In this document: piece by piece, positions 45,860-58,306 of the stretch
Layout of the letters: the number at the start of each line of letters is the position of its first letter
Numbering within the stretch: position 1 is the stretch's first letter
From: Nyssa sinensis
Taxonomy: Eukaryota > Streptophyta > Magnoliopsida > Cornales > Nyssaceae
Direction: 5' to 3'
NCBI GenBank assembly: GCA_008638375.1
Contig: CM018051.1
Location: 10,942,387-11,006,386, forward strand
Length of the DNA stretch: 64,000 nt
Made by a program: the position numbers and the translations under genes
Notes under the pieces: generated by a model
Told to the model about the DNA's origin: nothing
The model's database searches: none
Seen by the model: the letters and a program-made list of their open reading frames with translations, nothing else

Positions 45860-46983
45860 ATATGTATTTGTTGGCTCTTATGGGCCCATGAAGAACAAGA
45901 ATCTGGTCCCGCCCGGGTTGGGAAACCTACTCCAACTGATAACCTACTCCCCCAGCTCATAAGGTCTCTTAGTCTCTTAGTCTCATGCATCAAAATGTCT
46001 ATTCAAAAATAACCCTGGACTATGGAAACCCTAGTGTCACCTGTGACGGTTTTGGTCACAGCTCCATCTCTACCCCTTAAGTTTGATCAAGGGTTACAAG
46101 TCGTTGACATGCATAGATAGATATATTCATTGAAAAGTCCATCTTGATTTATGGGATTTTCTATGTGATAGTGATTTTATCCGGTGCATTTGTCTCTTTC
46201 TGGCTCTATGTATACAAAACACTATTAAATAACTATGGTATATATGTATGTGTCTATATATATATATACGTGTGTGTGTGTGTGAGAGAGATAAGAGTAG
46301 TGAAGTAAAAGTTCGATGCATATGAGAACTATCTTAGACTCAGATCATAATGCCCCTTAGATTTTAGTAAAATTTTTTAATCCATCATTATTTATGAAAT
46401 AGTGTGACTGTTTTTCACTTTTTTATTTTTAAATTATAAAAAAAAATTATATTTCATATCAAAAAAATAATAAATCTTATAAAAAAATCATATTACATTA
46501 AAAATTAAAAAGACATAATTGTTCACTGTACAGTCACGTATCAATGTATTTTTCTAATCATATTTTACAATGTATCTCATGTCTACTTTTTTGCTTAGTG
46601 AATCCTAACATAAATGGCATTAGCATGATATTATTGGAACAGTAGGATACAGGATTGGGCCCTACTCAATCAGAACAGATGCATGCAAATAGCACTCGTG
46701 TACAGGGATGGGCCCTACAAGTATCCCCGTCATAGAGATCATCTTCGGGCCCACGTTTGTATGATGTCATGGTCGTAACCGTTTGACTTAAAAAGGACAA
46801 ACACATAGACCACCCACCGTAATAACTCCTCCATTCTCACCAACTCTATGAATGCCTAGAGCCCTTCTAATAGTGTTACAAAAGTTTTATACACACACAC
46901 ACACACATATATATACATATATATTTATACACTGATATATAGAGATAATTCTGAACTCTAATATTGACATTAATTTCAGTATG

Positions 46984-47038
<55 letters not shown>

Positions 47039-47939
47039 AGAGAGAGAGAAGTTTTAGCCCTCCATTCGTTTATTCTTATGTTAGAGCTAATTTTTAATTT
47101 TGTCTTAACAGATCTAAATTATACTTTTACCTATTATTTATTATTATTTACAAGATTATTAGTTAGACATCTTTTTTTTATAAATTTTTTTTACCTATTT
47201 TTTTTATTTTTATTTATAGACTTATGATTTATTTTTTGATAGATCTTTTTATCAAATCTTTTTTTACTTATTTATGTAATTTTTTCATGATATGTACAAC
47301 AAATGAAACCTGTACATAACATAGGCATCCAATGAATATATATATATATATATATACATATTTAATTTTTATTTTTTAATTAAAATTAAATAGTCACATG
47401 ATATAAATATAACTGCATGCATGATACATGACACATTCGTAAATAAAAAAAAAAATCGGTACATAATTTGGAGTCAAACACTATCTTATATGTATCAAAA
47501 CATAATATTAACATTGCACTTACACAAAAAAAAAAATGGATATTAATATTGCATTAACATAAAAATCTTCATTATTTATTTAATATTTATTAGATTATTG
47601 TTAATCTATGTCAAACTTACTGTACACAAGAAGAGAAGTCAATTCATTGATTGGTAAATTCCAACTTACTTTTAACTTTTGCCCTGTGCTCTCAAGTGTC
47701 TATACAGAAAGGTCAAAAATTAAGACCCTATCACCACGGCCATCTACCTGAAGGAAGAAAAATTTTCCCTCACATTTCATTTTCAAGTGTTCTTATTCTT
47801 TATCTCATTTGACGATGTAACCACTTAACTATCACAAAGTCAGATATGTGTTACCCATGACTAACATATTTTATGTGACCCATAATACAGTATGATAGAT
47901 ATTTTATGTTATTTCATTGCATCTAGAGAGAGGATTAAT

Positions 47940-47970
<31 letters not shown>

Positions 47971-48752
47971 TTTTGATAGTCAAGTTAGTTTACACGCATC
48001 TTGATAATACCGTATGATAGATATTTTGTGTTATTTTATTGTATCTAGAGTGAAAAGATTAATTATATACAATATATATATTTTTTTGATAATCGAGTGT
48101 CTAAATCAGTTTACGCACACTTCAACTAAATTTGATATCTTAAAATTAATGATCAGACAAAATTTTAGTAATGTCAAGACAGACTCGAACTTGAAACCTT
48201 GAATTATAATTTTCTAAGTGTTTATCGTTCGATCAATCTCATAAAATTATATATATATATATATATATTTATATATTTTCTCTAAGGGAGATATGTTACT
48301 TTTATTCAACAATGAAAAAAAAAATTAAATCGATTACATAGAAAATGAGAACTTACACCATTTGTGTGTAACAGAGATATGTTAATCACAAATCTTTTGA
48401 GCAATCTCTTAGATACATTATTGGGCTAATTTCAAAAGTTCATTTATATATATATCATTATTATTTTTATTATTTACAGAGAGTCATAATAGAATTTATA
48501 AATACTTAAATTATAGGAAAAATGACATGAATATGACAGCCACTGAATTTTTTTTTCTGATTTTATGTTTTTTTTTTTCAAAAAAAAAAAAAAAACTTAC
48601 AGGCAGATAATCTGAGGCACCAAACGATTCATCGGCTGCATCAATTCTTGACGACCCGTCAAGCGGCTAGGTGTCTTCTGGCCATCGCCGAGTACTTCCA
48701 TCGCCTCCGAGCACTCAGCTCACTCTGGTTGGCACGCCCCCGGCAAGAATAG
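42099..48752 (+). CDS. TGA-class bZIP transcription factor (TGA9/TGA10 clade), frameshifted in exon 10
   Basis: Nuclear bZIP factor of the family that binds TGACG (as-1) elements; the TGA9/TGA10 clade acts with ROXY glutaredoxins in anther development in Arabidopsis. Eleven exons with GT-AG introns fit: 42,099-42,331; 42,488-42,585; 43,161-43,237; 43,357-43,479; 43,613-43,681; 43,832-43,891; 44,007-44,084; 44,189-44,264; 44,374-44,645; 45,523-45,763; 48,603-48,752. The clade motif ISKDTGAYDLGELDQALFLY is at about residues 78-97, the basic region TLRRLAQNREAARKSRLRKK at about 201-220, and the zipper AYVQQLESSRIKLTQLEQEL follows. The DOG1 domain starts at FDMEYARWLEEH. Exon 10 is 241 bases, one more than a whole number of codons: an extra T at about 45,648-45,650 gives TGA at 45,667-45,669. 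Without it the protein would be about 491 residues. Either an error, an allele or a young pseudogene. Confidence 0.93.
43832..44084 (+). other. bZIP domain exons 6-7 of the TGA gene
   Basis: Exon 6 carries the basic region with the invariant N-x7-R (N in AQNREAARKSRLRKK) and exon 7 the short leucine zipper with L at heptad steps. The split of basic region and zipper by an intron after RKK is the usual TGA-family arrangement. Both exons are intact and splice in frame. Confidence 0.93.
45523..45763 (+). other. TGA exon 10 with one-base insertion
   Basis: Reads IILNQVEPLTEQQLLGICGL and QQSTQEAEEALSQGLDALNQ in frame, then SLFRHHYF and stop. In the next frame the family sequence continues (SDTIISDSLSCPPNMANYMG, AMNKLSTVEGFVRQ) and ends exactly at a GTATGG donor in phase with exon 11 (ADNLRHQTIHRL). 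Hence one surplus base, not a missed intron. Confidence 0.88.
45764..48602 (+). other. Long last intron of the TGA gene
   Basis: 2.8 kb and AT-rich, with (CA)n at 45,827-45,846, (GA)n at about 47,003-47,048 and several (TA)n. A two-copy tandem duplication with a 122-bp step starts at TATGATAGATATTTT (47,891 and 48,013). No gene inside; short frames such as 46,964-47,227 are microsatellite readings. Confidence 0.75.
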
Positions 48753-50623
48753 AAAGCAAAACCCTACCTACCTTCATATCTTTTACTATTTGGATATTTA
48801 CTATAGCTTCCATTATATCCTCTTTCCACATAGATGTATAGATAGACCAAAAAAATAAATAAGATTAAAATTACAATAGTCAATCTCTCTCTCTCTCATT
48901 TTTTTTTCTTGGATGTAGAAATTTGGAGAAGTAGTGATTTGGCCGTCATTTCTGACTGAGAAATAGAGGTGAAGGGCAAAGAATAGAAGCATGGAAAGGG
49001 TAGGAGGTTATGTTTGATGGTTTTCTTTTTCATTATTTGTGTGTTTAAGAGAGAAAAAATGACAGAATTCTTGGATCAAGAGATGAAGGAGAGGCTGGGT
49101 GTTCAGAGTTTATTGGCCATCTGGTCTTCGTGGTCCTGCATGCCTGCTTTAAGATGACATTTGATGACGACGACAAACTAGCTTTTTAATTTATATCTTT
49201 TTTCTTTTTTAAATTTTTACTTAGAAAAATGAAAAGGGACTTGGAGGCCATTTCACCCCCAGAAGGGAAGCTAAAATGGTCTAGCTAAATTGTGTGGAAA
49301 CTAGAGACATTTGATGAGGACTGTCACTCTATTATTTTATTTTGTTTAGTGAGATTGTTTTTTATAAATTTTTTTAATTTATGATAAAAAAAAATCTTCA
49401 TAATTAAAAAAAAATTGTGAAATACAATCATATTTAATTGGAAAATAACGTGATATAGTCCCTTTGTTGAATAATTTTTTTGTTTAACAATAATTAGAAA
49501 TTTTGAATGTTGTAATTGGTTATAGTGACAACTTGTTCAAGATGATTAGGTGTTAGATAGAAATTCAATTCTAAGTTCATAATTGGTTATAATGACAACT
49601 TCAAGATGATTAGATGAAACCTCAAAGTTTAGAAAAAGGGTTACATTGAAAAATATAGAAAGAGAGAATAAGAGAGTAGAAAAATGTTTAGGATATGGTT
49701 GGTGGCCATGGCTGGTAATAAATTCAAGGGACATCATTTTCTTCCTTTTTTTCTTCTCTCTCTTTCTTTCTTTCTCCCTTTGCCTCCCCTTGATTTGTAT
49801 TCATTTTTATTGTTTTCTAAAGGTAATTCTATGGTATGCACAATTCATAAGGTATCCTCTACATGCACACCATTTACCAACCACCCATAATTGATTTAGG
49901 GTCCCATAGCCGGCAGGCTCGGGGAGATAATCGCAAGTCGTATTTGTGATTTTGAAAATTGAGTTATTTGTAGCGAGGCTAAAATTGCGAGTGCGGTCCG
50001 TGATTTTCTCACTCACTTACGACATTAAGCTACCTTTAGACTTTTTCAACACATGGCACTTAGCAACCACCCATCATAGATTTTTTTTTTTTTTTTTATG
50101 GATCAATAAAGGGATATTTTGGATCACGCATACTAAATTAAATTCATTTCTTCGTAATAGTCAGGTTAATCTTTTAAGTTTTACCTGTTAACGATCGATG
50201 TAGAAAAGATTCAAACTCGTGACCTATTAGACTTTTTCATTGGCTGAAAAAACAAATTTTATGTTAGTGAGAGTAGCAATGTTTATCATGATATTATGCT
50301 CTCTTAAATGGTCAATAAATCCAATGTTGAGACTTGTGAGGTTTGACAACTTAATAACTACCTCAAAAACATATGGAAATTTTGATCTCTACCATGTTGG
50401 AGGCAATTAACAAGGCTAATGGAAAGAATAATGGCTTTTATAGTCAACTATGCTGTTGTTTAAGGAATGATTATCACAAGACAAGGCCAGCCTAATTGTG
50501 GAGGAGAAAGGATTATTTATCTCAGAGCAGAGGATAATTGAAGGTTATGAACTGTTGTCGATCCACTATAGACTCTTATGTAAAAAAAAAATATAAACAA
50601 ATGTTGAAAACACAATGAAAATA

Positions 50624-50673
<50 letters not shown>

Positions 50674-50769
50674 CAGAGGATAATTGAAGGTTATGAACTG
50701 TTGTCGATCCACTATAGACTCTTATGTAAAAAAAAAATATAAACAAATGTTGAAAACACAATGAAAATA

Positions 50770-50804
<35 letters not shown>

Positions 50805-52800
50805 GGGATAAAACAATCTCTGCTTATAAAAATAAGTTTGTATACATTTAACCTTTTCAGATCCAGTAATAACAAAAATCTCATGCATTGTTACGCTTAC
50901 TTTTATATATATATATATGGGTAAGAAGACAAACTACGAAGGCAATGGGGCAATACCCAGATGAAGGCCACAAAAGAAAGGCAAACAATAACCACAGAAT
51001 CCAAACAGCAAAGCAGCAAAAAAGCAGAGACCTTCCTGGAGCAGATGAATCACCAGGCCAGAGTTAACACTAAAAATACAGTTGGAAATGCCATATACTA
51101 GACGCAACACCAGGTTCTTGCTATTTGAAAAATCAGTTTACTAAATTCAAGACTTATTAATGAGTTTTTTTGTTATTATTTCATAATTAAATGACCAACA
51201 TTGTTACATCAACTACTTTTAAAATGTCTTGTCTCATTAATTTCGATAGCATTAATTTTCCAAATTTTTTAATATGCTGTATTGAATTTTCATTGCATTA
51301 GAGGGGAAAAAATTAAAGATAAATTATACCAAATTTTTTTTTTTAAATTTTTAGTAATTATAAAAATATCTCATATAATTTTTAAAATAACACTAACCTC
51401 TCTTATCTTTATTACAAATTACAACACTGGCCTCCTTCATCTTTATTGACAAATTACAAAGAACTATCCTCTAACTTTAATTTTTTTTAAAATGAAAAAA
51501 AAAAACTCATTTCATTTACTTTTTCAGCATTTTTTTTTTAATTTTGACAATTTTTTTAACTTTTTTCAAAGATTTTTTTTATTTTATATAAAAAAATAAA
51601 TTTAAGATAAATAACTTACATTTTTTTAGTAAAAGAATATTTTTATTAATATTTATTTAAAAATAAAAATAAAAAGTTAGAAAAAATAAAAATGAAAGAG
51701 ACATTTTTATGATTTTGAAAAAAAAATAAGATTAGAGAAAAAATCTTTATAATTTTTCAATAAAAACAAAAGGAATCAGTATCATTTTAGAAATTCTAAA
51801 TTTCTTTTTTGTAATAGTCAAAAACTTTTTTAGGAAAGATGAGAGTAATTTACCCAAAAGTTAACTCTTATTGGAATTTCAGTACAAGATGATATGCTGG
51901 ATTCTTGTTGCAATTGAAATTCCGGAGAGTCAGGTTTACTAATGGAGCCCAAGTTTGTTGATTGATGGATTTGGTTTCAATTTTGAATCTTGGACCAGTT
52001 TAATTAATTGCCTTATAATTAAACGGGTGTGGGCCTTCCAGCCCAATTGAATGATTTCGTCTAGAGACCTGTTCAGTGTGGGCTTTTTTTTTTTTATTTA
52101 CATGAAATATCTCAAGTCTTTGATTCAAACTAATCTTATCTAAGAGTACACAAAATGATCCCGTGCACTAAAAAAATCAGAAAGAGCACAATATTCGAAC
52201 TGACAATGAAACAATTCCGTACACCAAAAAATTAGGAAGAGCATAAGATTCGAACTGATAACCTCTAAATTTACAGTTTGCCTCATTCTCATCCATTCGC
52301 ACTATACCTTGGGGTGTGGGCTTTTCTTGATAGTCTCTTTGTAAGGATGTCAATAGAGCAAATTTCTTTTTTTTTTTTTTTTAATAACCAATCCTGGCCC
52401 CCACTCTACCCCCAAGGCCACGATGGTTGATGACGTGATAAAATAAAAAGATAGACTAAGTGATATCTTATTTATTTAACTTGAATTAATTAATCTTATT
52501 AGGTGATTATATCCTACTAAAGTGATAAAACAATCTCACCCATTAAAGGTGGGATAAGATATAAAATAAAACAAATACTTAACAATTGAGAGAATGAGAA
52601 AAAGAAAAAGAGAAAGATGAGACTACTTGTTGATCATCATAATTACCATTTATATGTCCTAACAAGATCATAGTCCCCACCCTACTACAACACATCTCAG
52701 ACATATCGCTTTTTTTTTTTTTTGGTTCTTGAATTTAATGTCCATCATTTAAAAAATAAATTGTACACAAAAAAATTGTTAAACTTGTTGTACTCTCTTA
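48753..52800. other. 3' flank of the TGA gene and AT-rich spacer
   Basis: The 3' UTR probably ends within the first few hundred bases (AAATAAATAAG near 48,855). Beyond it I see no gene. Notable are a 146-bp-step duplication at 50,526-50,800 and T-runs. Text around 51,340-51,480 (CACTAACCTCTCTTATC) is of a dispersed plant repeat type also hinted at near 13,400. Confidence 0.6.
50526..50805. repeat. Two-copy duplication with embedded (TA)n
   Basis: AGCAGAGGATAATTGAAGGT starts at 50,526 and again at 50,672; both copies end in (TA)n. About 97 bases before the TA runs are nearly identical. Confidence 0.92.
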
Positions 52801-52802
52801 AT

Positions 52803-52806
<4 letters not shown>

Positions 52807-52865
<59 letters not shown>

Positions 52866-52867
52866 CT
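52807..52867. repeat. Compound microsatellite (CT)n(CA)n
   Basis: About 19 CT units followed by about 10 CA units directly precede the left LTR of copia element 1. CA-rich text also follows the right LTR (58,307-58,320), so the element probably landed in this repeat. Confidence 0.93.
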
Positions 52868-53394
52868 AGAAGAGAAAAAATAAAACAGAGGAAATAACAG
52901 AGAAGATAATTTGAAAAAATGATGTCTTATTTCAATTAATGGCAACGTGAACCATTAGGCTATACAAGAAGAGTATTTAAACTAAGTAATACAATGATCT
53001 CCCATATTCAAAAAATAAAATGAATCCCATAAAATCTGCTAAGTTGACATATGATCCTCAGATTTTGTAGTTGGCGTATATCTCTGATTTTCTGCAGTTG
53101 GCATTGATCTCGGATTCTCTTGTTATTAACAACTTTATATTAGGATCTCCTTTATTAGCCAAAACTGATAGATCTTCATGTTGATCTGATTCTTCCTTAT
53201 TTTTAAGATTTGCTGGATCATCAATGTGGTTTGAACTTGTCGTTAGAGCTCCAATACCTCTGATCGTCTCTCCACTGATTTCGGCAATATTATGAGAGTT
53301 TTCCCCCTTTCTCCTCCAGGAATCCCGTGCTTCCTTATTGCTCCATTGACTCTCACTGTTGTTGAGTGTGCTAAGTTGTGGTATGTTACTAATA
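52868..53394 (-). repeat. 3' LTR of copia element 1
   Basis: About 527 bp, matching 57,776-58,306. On the minus strand it opens TATTAGTAACATACC; the partner opens TGTTAGCAACAAACC, so the TG is mutated here. A purine-rich AAGTTTGATGGAGGG lies before it. The 115-codon frame 53,405-53,058 is LTR sequence, not a gene. Confidence 0.93.
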
Positions 53395-53435
53395 CCCTCC
53401 ATCAAACTTTACCGGGGTTGGAGGAAAAGTTTGGT

Positions 53436-54862
53436 TCAGAAATTTTGGAAGGATACTTTTGACATTGGTTTTGTGAAAAGATTAGCAACTTGGTTGACTG
53501 ATAAATAGTCCACGTGCAACTCGTTCGCGTACAAAATGATAATCCAACTCAATGTGTTTGCTTCGGGCATGGATACATGGTTAACTGTCATACGAAGTGC
53601 ATTAAGATTGTCATAGTAAAGTATAGGAGGAAATGTCATTGCAATTCGAAGGTCTTTGAGAATGAATGTCATCCAATGAGTTCGGCTACTATGTTAGCCA
53701 TGGCGCGGTACTTTGCTTTCGTGCTTGATCTTGAAATTGTATGTTGTTTTTTGCACACCACAAGATGAGGTTCCCTCCCAGGAATGTACAGTAGCCTGTG
53801 GTTGATTGTCTTGTAGTAGGACAAGTTGCCCAATCTGCATTTGAGAAAGCAAAAAGATCAAGTGTAGTGTGTGAAAAAAAATGTAATCCCATTTCAATTG
53901 TTCCTTTAATATATTGTAGGATACGTCGAATCATTTTTAAGTGTGTCATTGTGGGAGCATACATGAATTGGGATACATAATTAACACTAAATGAAATATC
54001 TGGGCGAGTGAATGTAAGGTATTGTAAGGCTCCAACAAGGCCTCGGTAGTAACTTGGGTCTTCCATGAGAGTTTCATTGGAAGAAGTTTTGGTTTTAGCT
54101 TCAAGAGGTGTACTCTTAGGCTTGCAATCTACCATATTGGAGCGTTCAAGTATGGTAAGAGTGTAGTGAGACTAAGATAGATGAAGCCCACTGTTTGTTG
54201 CCGTGATTTACATTCCAAGAAAGTGATGAATTGGTCCCAAATCTTTCATTGCAAACTCACTGCTTAGTAACTTAATGAAATTTGAAACAAGTGCTGGAGT
54301 AAATCATGTAAGCAATATGTCATCCACATAAAAAAGTAAAAATAATGAACCAAATTCAGAGTGATAAATAAACAATGAAGGATCGGCTAGACTACAAAAA
54401 AAAATCAAATTTAAGAAGAAAAGCACTAAATCGATCAAACCAAGCACGTGGTGCTTGTTTTAATCCATAGAGTGCTTTTTGTAGTTTACAAACATATGTT
54501 GAATGCTGCAAATCTGCCATTCCTAGTGGTTGCTGCATATATAGATCTTCAGAAATTAATCCATGCAAAAAGGAATTTTTTACATCTAGTTGACGAATAG
54601 ACCACTGCTTAACAAGAGCGATAGTTGTAATCATCTGAATTGTTCCTAGTTTGATAACGAGAGAAAAAGTTTCAGTGTAGTCTACTCCATCAACTTGATG
54701 ATATCCTTTTGCAACCAAACGCGCTTTGAGTTGATCTAAAGTCCTATCAGGCTTAAGTTTTGACTTGAATACCCATTTTGAACCAATGACATGCATGTTA
54801 GATGTGCGGGGAACAAGTTTCCATGTCTCGTTTTGATGAAGAGTAGCAAGCTCTTCATTCAT
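53436..54862 (-). pseudogene. Copia 1 reverse transcriptase and RNase H, degenerate
   Basis: RVT_2 starts at 54,862 (MNEELATLHQNETWKLVPRT) and keeps QLDVKNSFLHGLISEDLYMQ and LQKALYGLKQAPRAWFDRFS, ending in a stop at 54,392. The active-site YVDDILL is readable in another frame near 54,311-54,331. From 54,135 the frame MVDCKPKSTPLEAKTK to ALQYLTFTRPDISFSVNYVS continues into the RNase H part NADWATCPTTRQSTTGYCTF; a frame change near 53,720-53,750 follows. The last piece, 53,672-53,436, includes DYLSVNQVANLFTKPMSK, the usual copia C-terminus. Confidence 0.9.
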
Positions 54863-55864
54863 GGCTGCTTTCCAACCAAGGTGTGTTAAGGCTATTTTGA
54901 TGTTTTAAGGCTCGCGGGGTACATTGGTAGAGGTGATTGTGGTCAAGGCATACTTAGGATTGGGTTTTACTACACCTAGTTTTGATCTAATTACCATGGG
55001 ATGTGTGTGTTCTGCATGAGCAGGTGTATGATGTGGTAATTCTGTCGATATGGTTGCTGGCTGTAGGGCTACAATTTGATGTATTTCTAAATTTTTGGTG
55101 TGTGTGTCTCATGTGGTGATGAAATTTTTGGTGTGCCGGTGCTGTCAAGGAATTCAGGAGAGTCATTTTCAATGTTTTCTGTAGTGGTTTGAGGTACTAC
55201 ATTGAGGGGAAGCTGAGGTGAAGGTTCGAGTGACATGGAATTTTGTGAGAATGTTGCTATGTCTTGAAGTTAAGGTAAGGGACTTAAACATAGAGTTGTG
55301 GAAGAGACCAAATATGTTCTTGCAGAAGAAGAAATATCAGTATGTGGTAACCAAGTGTCAAAAATATTTATAGCCAATGGCTTTGCTATTGTCATGCAAG
55401 AATTATTTGTAGATTTATAAGGAAAAATTAGTTCATCAAAGACAACATGCCAAGAGATAAAAAAACTTCTTGCTTGATGGATGAAAACATTTATAAGCCT
55501 TATGTTTTTCACTGTAACCTACAAAGATGCAAAGTGTTTTAGGATCAAACTTGTGACGTCGTGTATCCCAAGTGTAGGGAAAACACTTAGATCCAAAGGC
55601 TCGAAGTGATGAGTAAATTGGATGCGTTCCATGTAATGTAAAATATGGGGTTTCAAAATTGAGAGCTGATGAGGGTAGTCAATTCATGAGATAAACAATT
55701 GTAGTGAAAGCTTCTACCCATAAAAATAAAGGAGCACCACAATGAAAGAACATAGTCATACCTAGTTCTCTTATAGTTCTATGTCATCTTTCAACCATAC
55801 CAGTTTGCTTGGGAGTATATGGGGCTGATATTTGATGAACAATGCCTGTGGAAAGAAAGTGAGT

Positions 55865-56499
55865 TTACAGTTTTGAATTGATGAACTCGCCTTCTCCATC
55901 AGAATGGAAGATTTTTATTTGCTTGTTGAATTGTCTAGCAACATATTTTTCAAAAGCTAGATATGAATTGAAAAAAATCAAATTTTTTTCGTAAAGGGAT
56001 AATCCATGTATATTTAGAAAAATCATCAACCAAACAAGAATAATATCTGAATTTGGCAATAGAAATAATAGGAGTAGGTCCCCATAAATCACAATGAATT
56101 TTTTCAAAAATACTAGTACTTGAGTGTTCTGAACAAAAAAGGTAATCGACTAAGCTTTCCTAGTTGACAACAATCACAAAGATGTTGCGATTTTGTTGTC
56201 CCTACAACATCAATTAATCCCTTATTTTTTAACATTTGCAAAGCCGAAGATTGAGGATGGCTGAGGCATTGATGCCAAACTTCTGCTTGTGCCAGACTTG
56301 AAACGATGAGAAAAATAAAGTTCTGGTGAAGTGGGTAGGACATAGAGATCACCCTTGTGTTCCCTGTTATCATTGCTTGTCCTGTTTTCCATTTCTTAAC
56401 ACAAAGATCCACATTAGAAAATTCACAATTAACAGGAAATTGAGTGGTTAGCTGACTTACAGAGAGTAATTTCTTTTTTAGATTAGGAACTAATAACAC
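55865..56499 (-). pseudogene. Copia 1 GAG-pre-integrase and integrase, degenerate
   Basis: 56,499-56,113 carries LKKKLLSVSQLTTQFPVNCE and WHQCLSHPQSSALQMLKNKG, then CDCCQLGKLSRLPF, the GAG-pre-integrase zinc region. Integrase core text follows with frame changes (VDDFSKYTWIIPL-type, then KIFHSDGEGEF near 55,900). Between 55,865 and 54,870 only scattered integrase C-terminal and linker pieces remain, with stops. Confidence 0.87.
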
Positions 56500-56799
56500 A
56501 TCATTTAGAGGTAAGGCTGATTTTTTTTTGCTTTATATAAGAGTCTCCAATTGCAAGAATTGGCATGGAAGATTCATCTCTAATTAACACTGAGTCAGAA
56601 CCAGAATAATGTCGAATGTTAGTTAACATACATGGCTTACCTGTCATGTGATTGAAAGCCCCAGGTGTCGGTAGTCCATTTCAGTGTTTGCTATGGTATT
56701 GTCCAGTGTCAATGCCGCAAGTGCTTGTGGAATTTCATTTTGTGGAGTTGATTTTTTTGGTACCCACCAGTATATCTTTGTAATATGGCCCATCATGCC

Positions 56800-57716
56800 A
56801 CAATATTGACACTGTTAATCATGATATTTCTCCCTTTCGGATGGTGTCATGCGGCGTTCACCTGGTGGTGGAGGTCAGCACTGTGCACTTGCAGGAGAAG
56901 AGTTATAGGCTTGGCTTGAATCCTTGCTTTACTATGCCTGGAATCCACGTCCAGCTGACATAAATTTTTGTGTTGATCCACGATATCCTAAATTGTTTGT
57001 GTGAGACCGTTGTTGTTGTTGTCCATAAAATGCCACTTGATGAGAGAGTGTTGAAACTTGGACGTCAGTGTGGCTAGAGAACCAATTTCGCCTTTAATCA
57101 TAATTTTGGAGTTGAGAAATCAGCTCATAAAAGGATGGTCTCGGAGGCTTTAACATAGTTGTTGTGAATGTTTAATATCGCAGACCAAGGCTGGTGAGAA
57201 GACAGAATACCTTTTCGTGGTCTGGAATAGGCTTCTCAATTTTTGCAAAATTGTCACAGAGACCTTTTTAAAGGTGTAGACGTGCTCTATAATTGTTGTG
57301 TGGTCTTCTTTCCGATGGTAGGTAAGCTGTTGATGCAAAGTGAATTCACGTTATTGTGATTCTTAGGCATATGCATTCTTAAGAGCCTCCCATACTACAT
57401 GTGTTGTATGAAGACCAACGACGAGTCTGAGAGCTTTCTCAGATAGTGTCCCAATGATCCACCCTCGAAGAAGACGGTCAGACTTTTGCCATGCTATGAA
57501 AGCATCTGTTAATTGAGGAATTGTGTTGTCTGCATTTGTGGAGTTGCTTGGGTTTGGTATGATATATTTGTTTGATGCAAGATCTTCATTTGTGAGATGC
57601 CCTACTAATTCTTGGCTCTCGGCAAGAGCTAATGCTTGCTCATGCCACAAGGGATAGTTTTTTAGGGTGAGTCTTAGAGTGATGAAGTTGCCAACATTGA
57701 GAGATAGTGTAACCAT
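56800..57716 (-). pseudogene. Copia 1 gag, degenerate
   Basis: Start at 57,716: MVTLSLNVGNFITLRLTLKN, then YPLWHEQALALAESQELVGH and SEKALRLVVGLHTTHVVWEA, the UBN2-type gag of plant copia elements. The frame stops at 57,363, and later gag text continues in other frames (57,338-57,150). A zinc-knuckle-like CQYCGMMGHI stretch is readable near 56,790-56,815. Confidence 0.82.
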
Positions 57717-57763
57717 GGTGAGTGGAAGAAGGAGCTGTGGTATTATGCCTAAGGTTCACAATG

Positions 57764-57775
57764 ACTCTGATACCA
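57764..57775 (-). promoter_or_regulatory. tRNA-Met primer-binding site of copia 1
   Basis: Minus strand TGGTATCAGAGT, complementary to the 3' end of initiator tRNA-Met, directly inside the 5' LTR. Confidence 0.9.
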
Positions 57776-58306
57776 AGAAGAGAAAAAATAAAACAGAGGA
57801 AATAATAGAGAAGATAATTTGAAAAAATGATGTCTTATTTCAATTAATGGTAACGTGAACCATTAGGCTATACAAGAAGAGTATTTAAACTAAGTAATAC
57901 AATGATCTCCCATATTCAAAAAATAAAATGAATCCCATAAAATCTGCTATGTTGACATATGATCCTCAGATTTTGTAGTTGGCGTATATCTCTGATTTTC
58001 TACAGTTGGCATTGATCTCAGATTTTCTTGCTATTGACAACTTTATATTAGGATCTCCCTTATTAGCTGAAACTGATAGATCTTCATGTTGATCTGATTC
58101 TTCCTTATTTTTAGGACTTGCTAGATCATCAATGTGGTTTGAACTTGTTTCCGTTAGAGCTCCAATACCTCTCAACGTCTCTCTACTGATTTCGGCAATA
58201 TTGTGAGAATCTTCCCTCTTTTTCCTTCCAGGAATCCCGTGCTTCCTTATTGCTCCATTGACTCTCACTATTGTTAAGTGTGCCAAGCTGTGGTTTGTTG
58301 CTAACA
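57776..58306 (-). repeat. 5' LTR of copia element 1
   Basis: About 531 bp; the element's transcription would start in it. It pairs with 52,868-53,394, differing mostly by transitions plus a 3-bp indel. Small frames inside (58,307-57,966) are not genes. Confidence 0.93.

Larger units (their letters stand above)
52868..58306 (-). mobile_element. Ty1/copia element 1, complete with two LTRs, degenerate
   Basis: LTRs at 52,868-53,394 and 57,776-58,306 flank gag-pol on the minus strand in copia order (gag, integrase, RT, RNase H). The initiator-methionine primer-binding site lies beside the right LTR. I counted about 30 differences between the LTRs by eye, roughly 5-6%, so the insertion is not recent. 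The polyprotein is broken by many stops and frameshifts. Confidence 0.95.

Noticed and set aside
50180..50230. GATTCAAACTCGTGACC as a second SINE B-box
   Set aside because: No A-box, tail or target duplication could be found around it.
53058..53405. 115-codon ORF on the minus strand, repeated at 57,966-58,307
   Set aside because: Both copies lie wholly inside the copia LTRs and differ only as the LTRs do; LTR frames of this kind are not genes.
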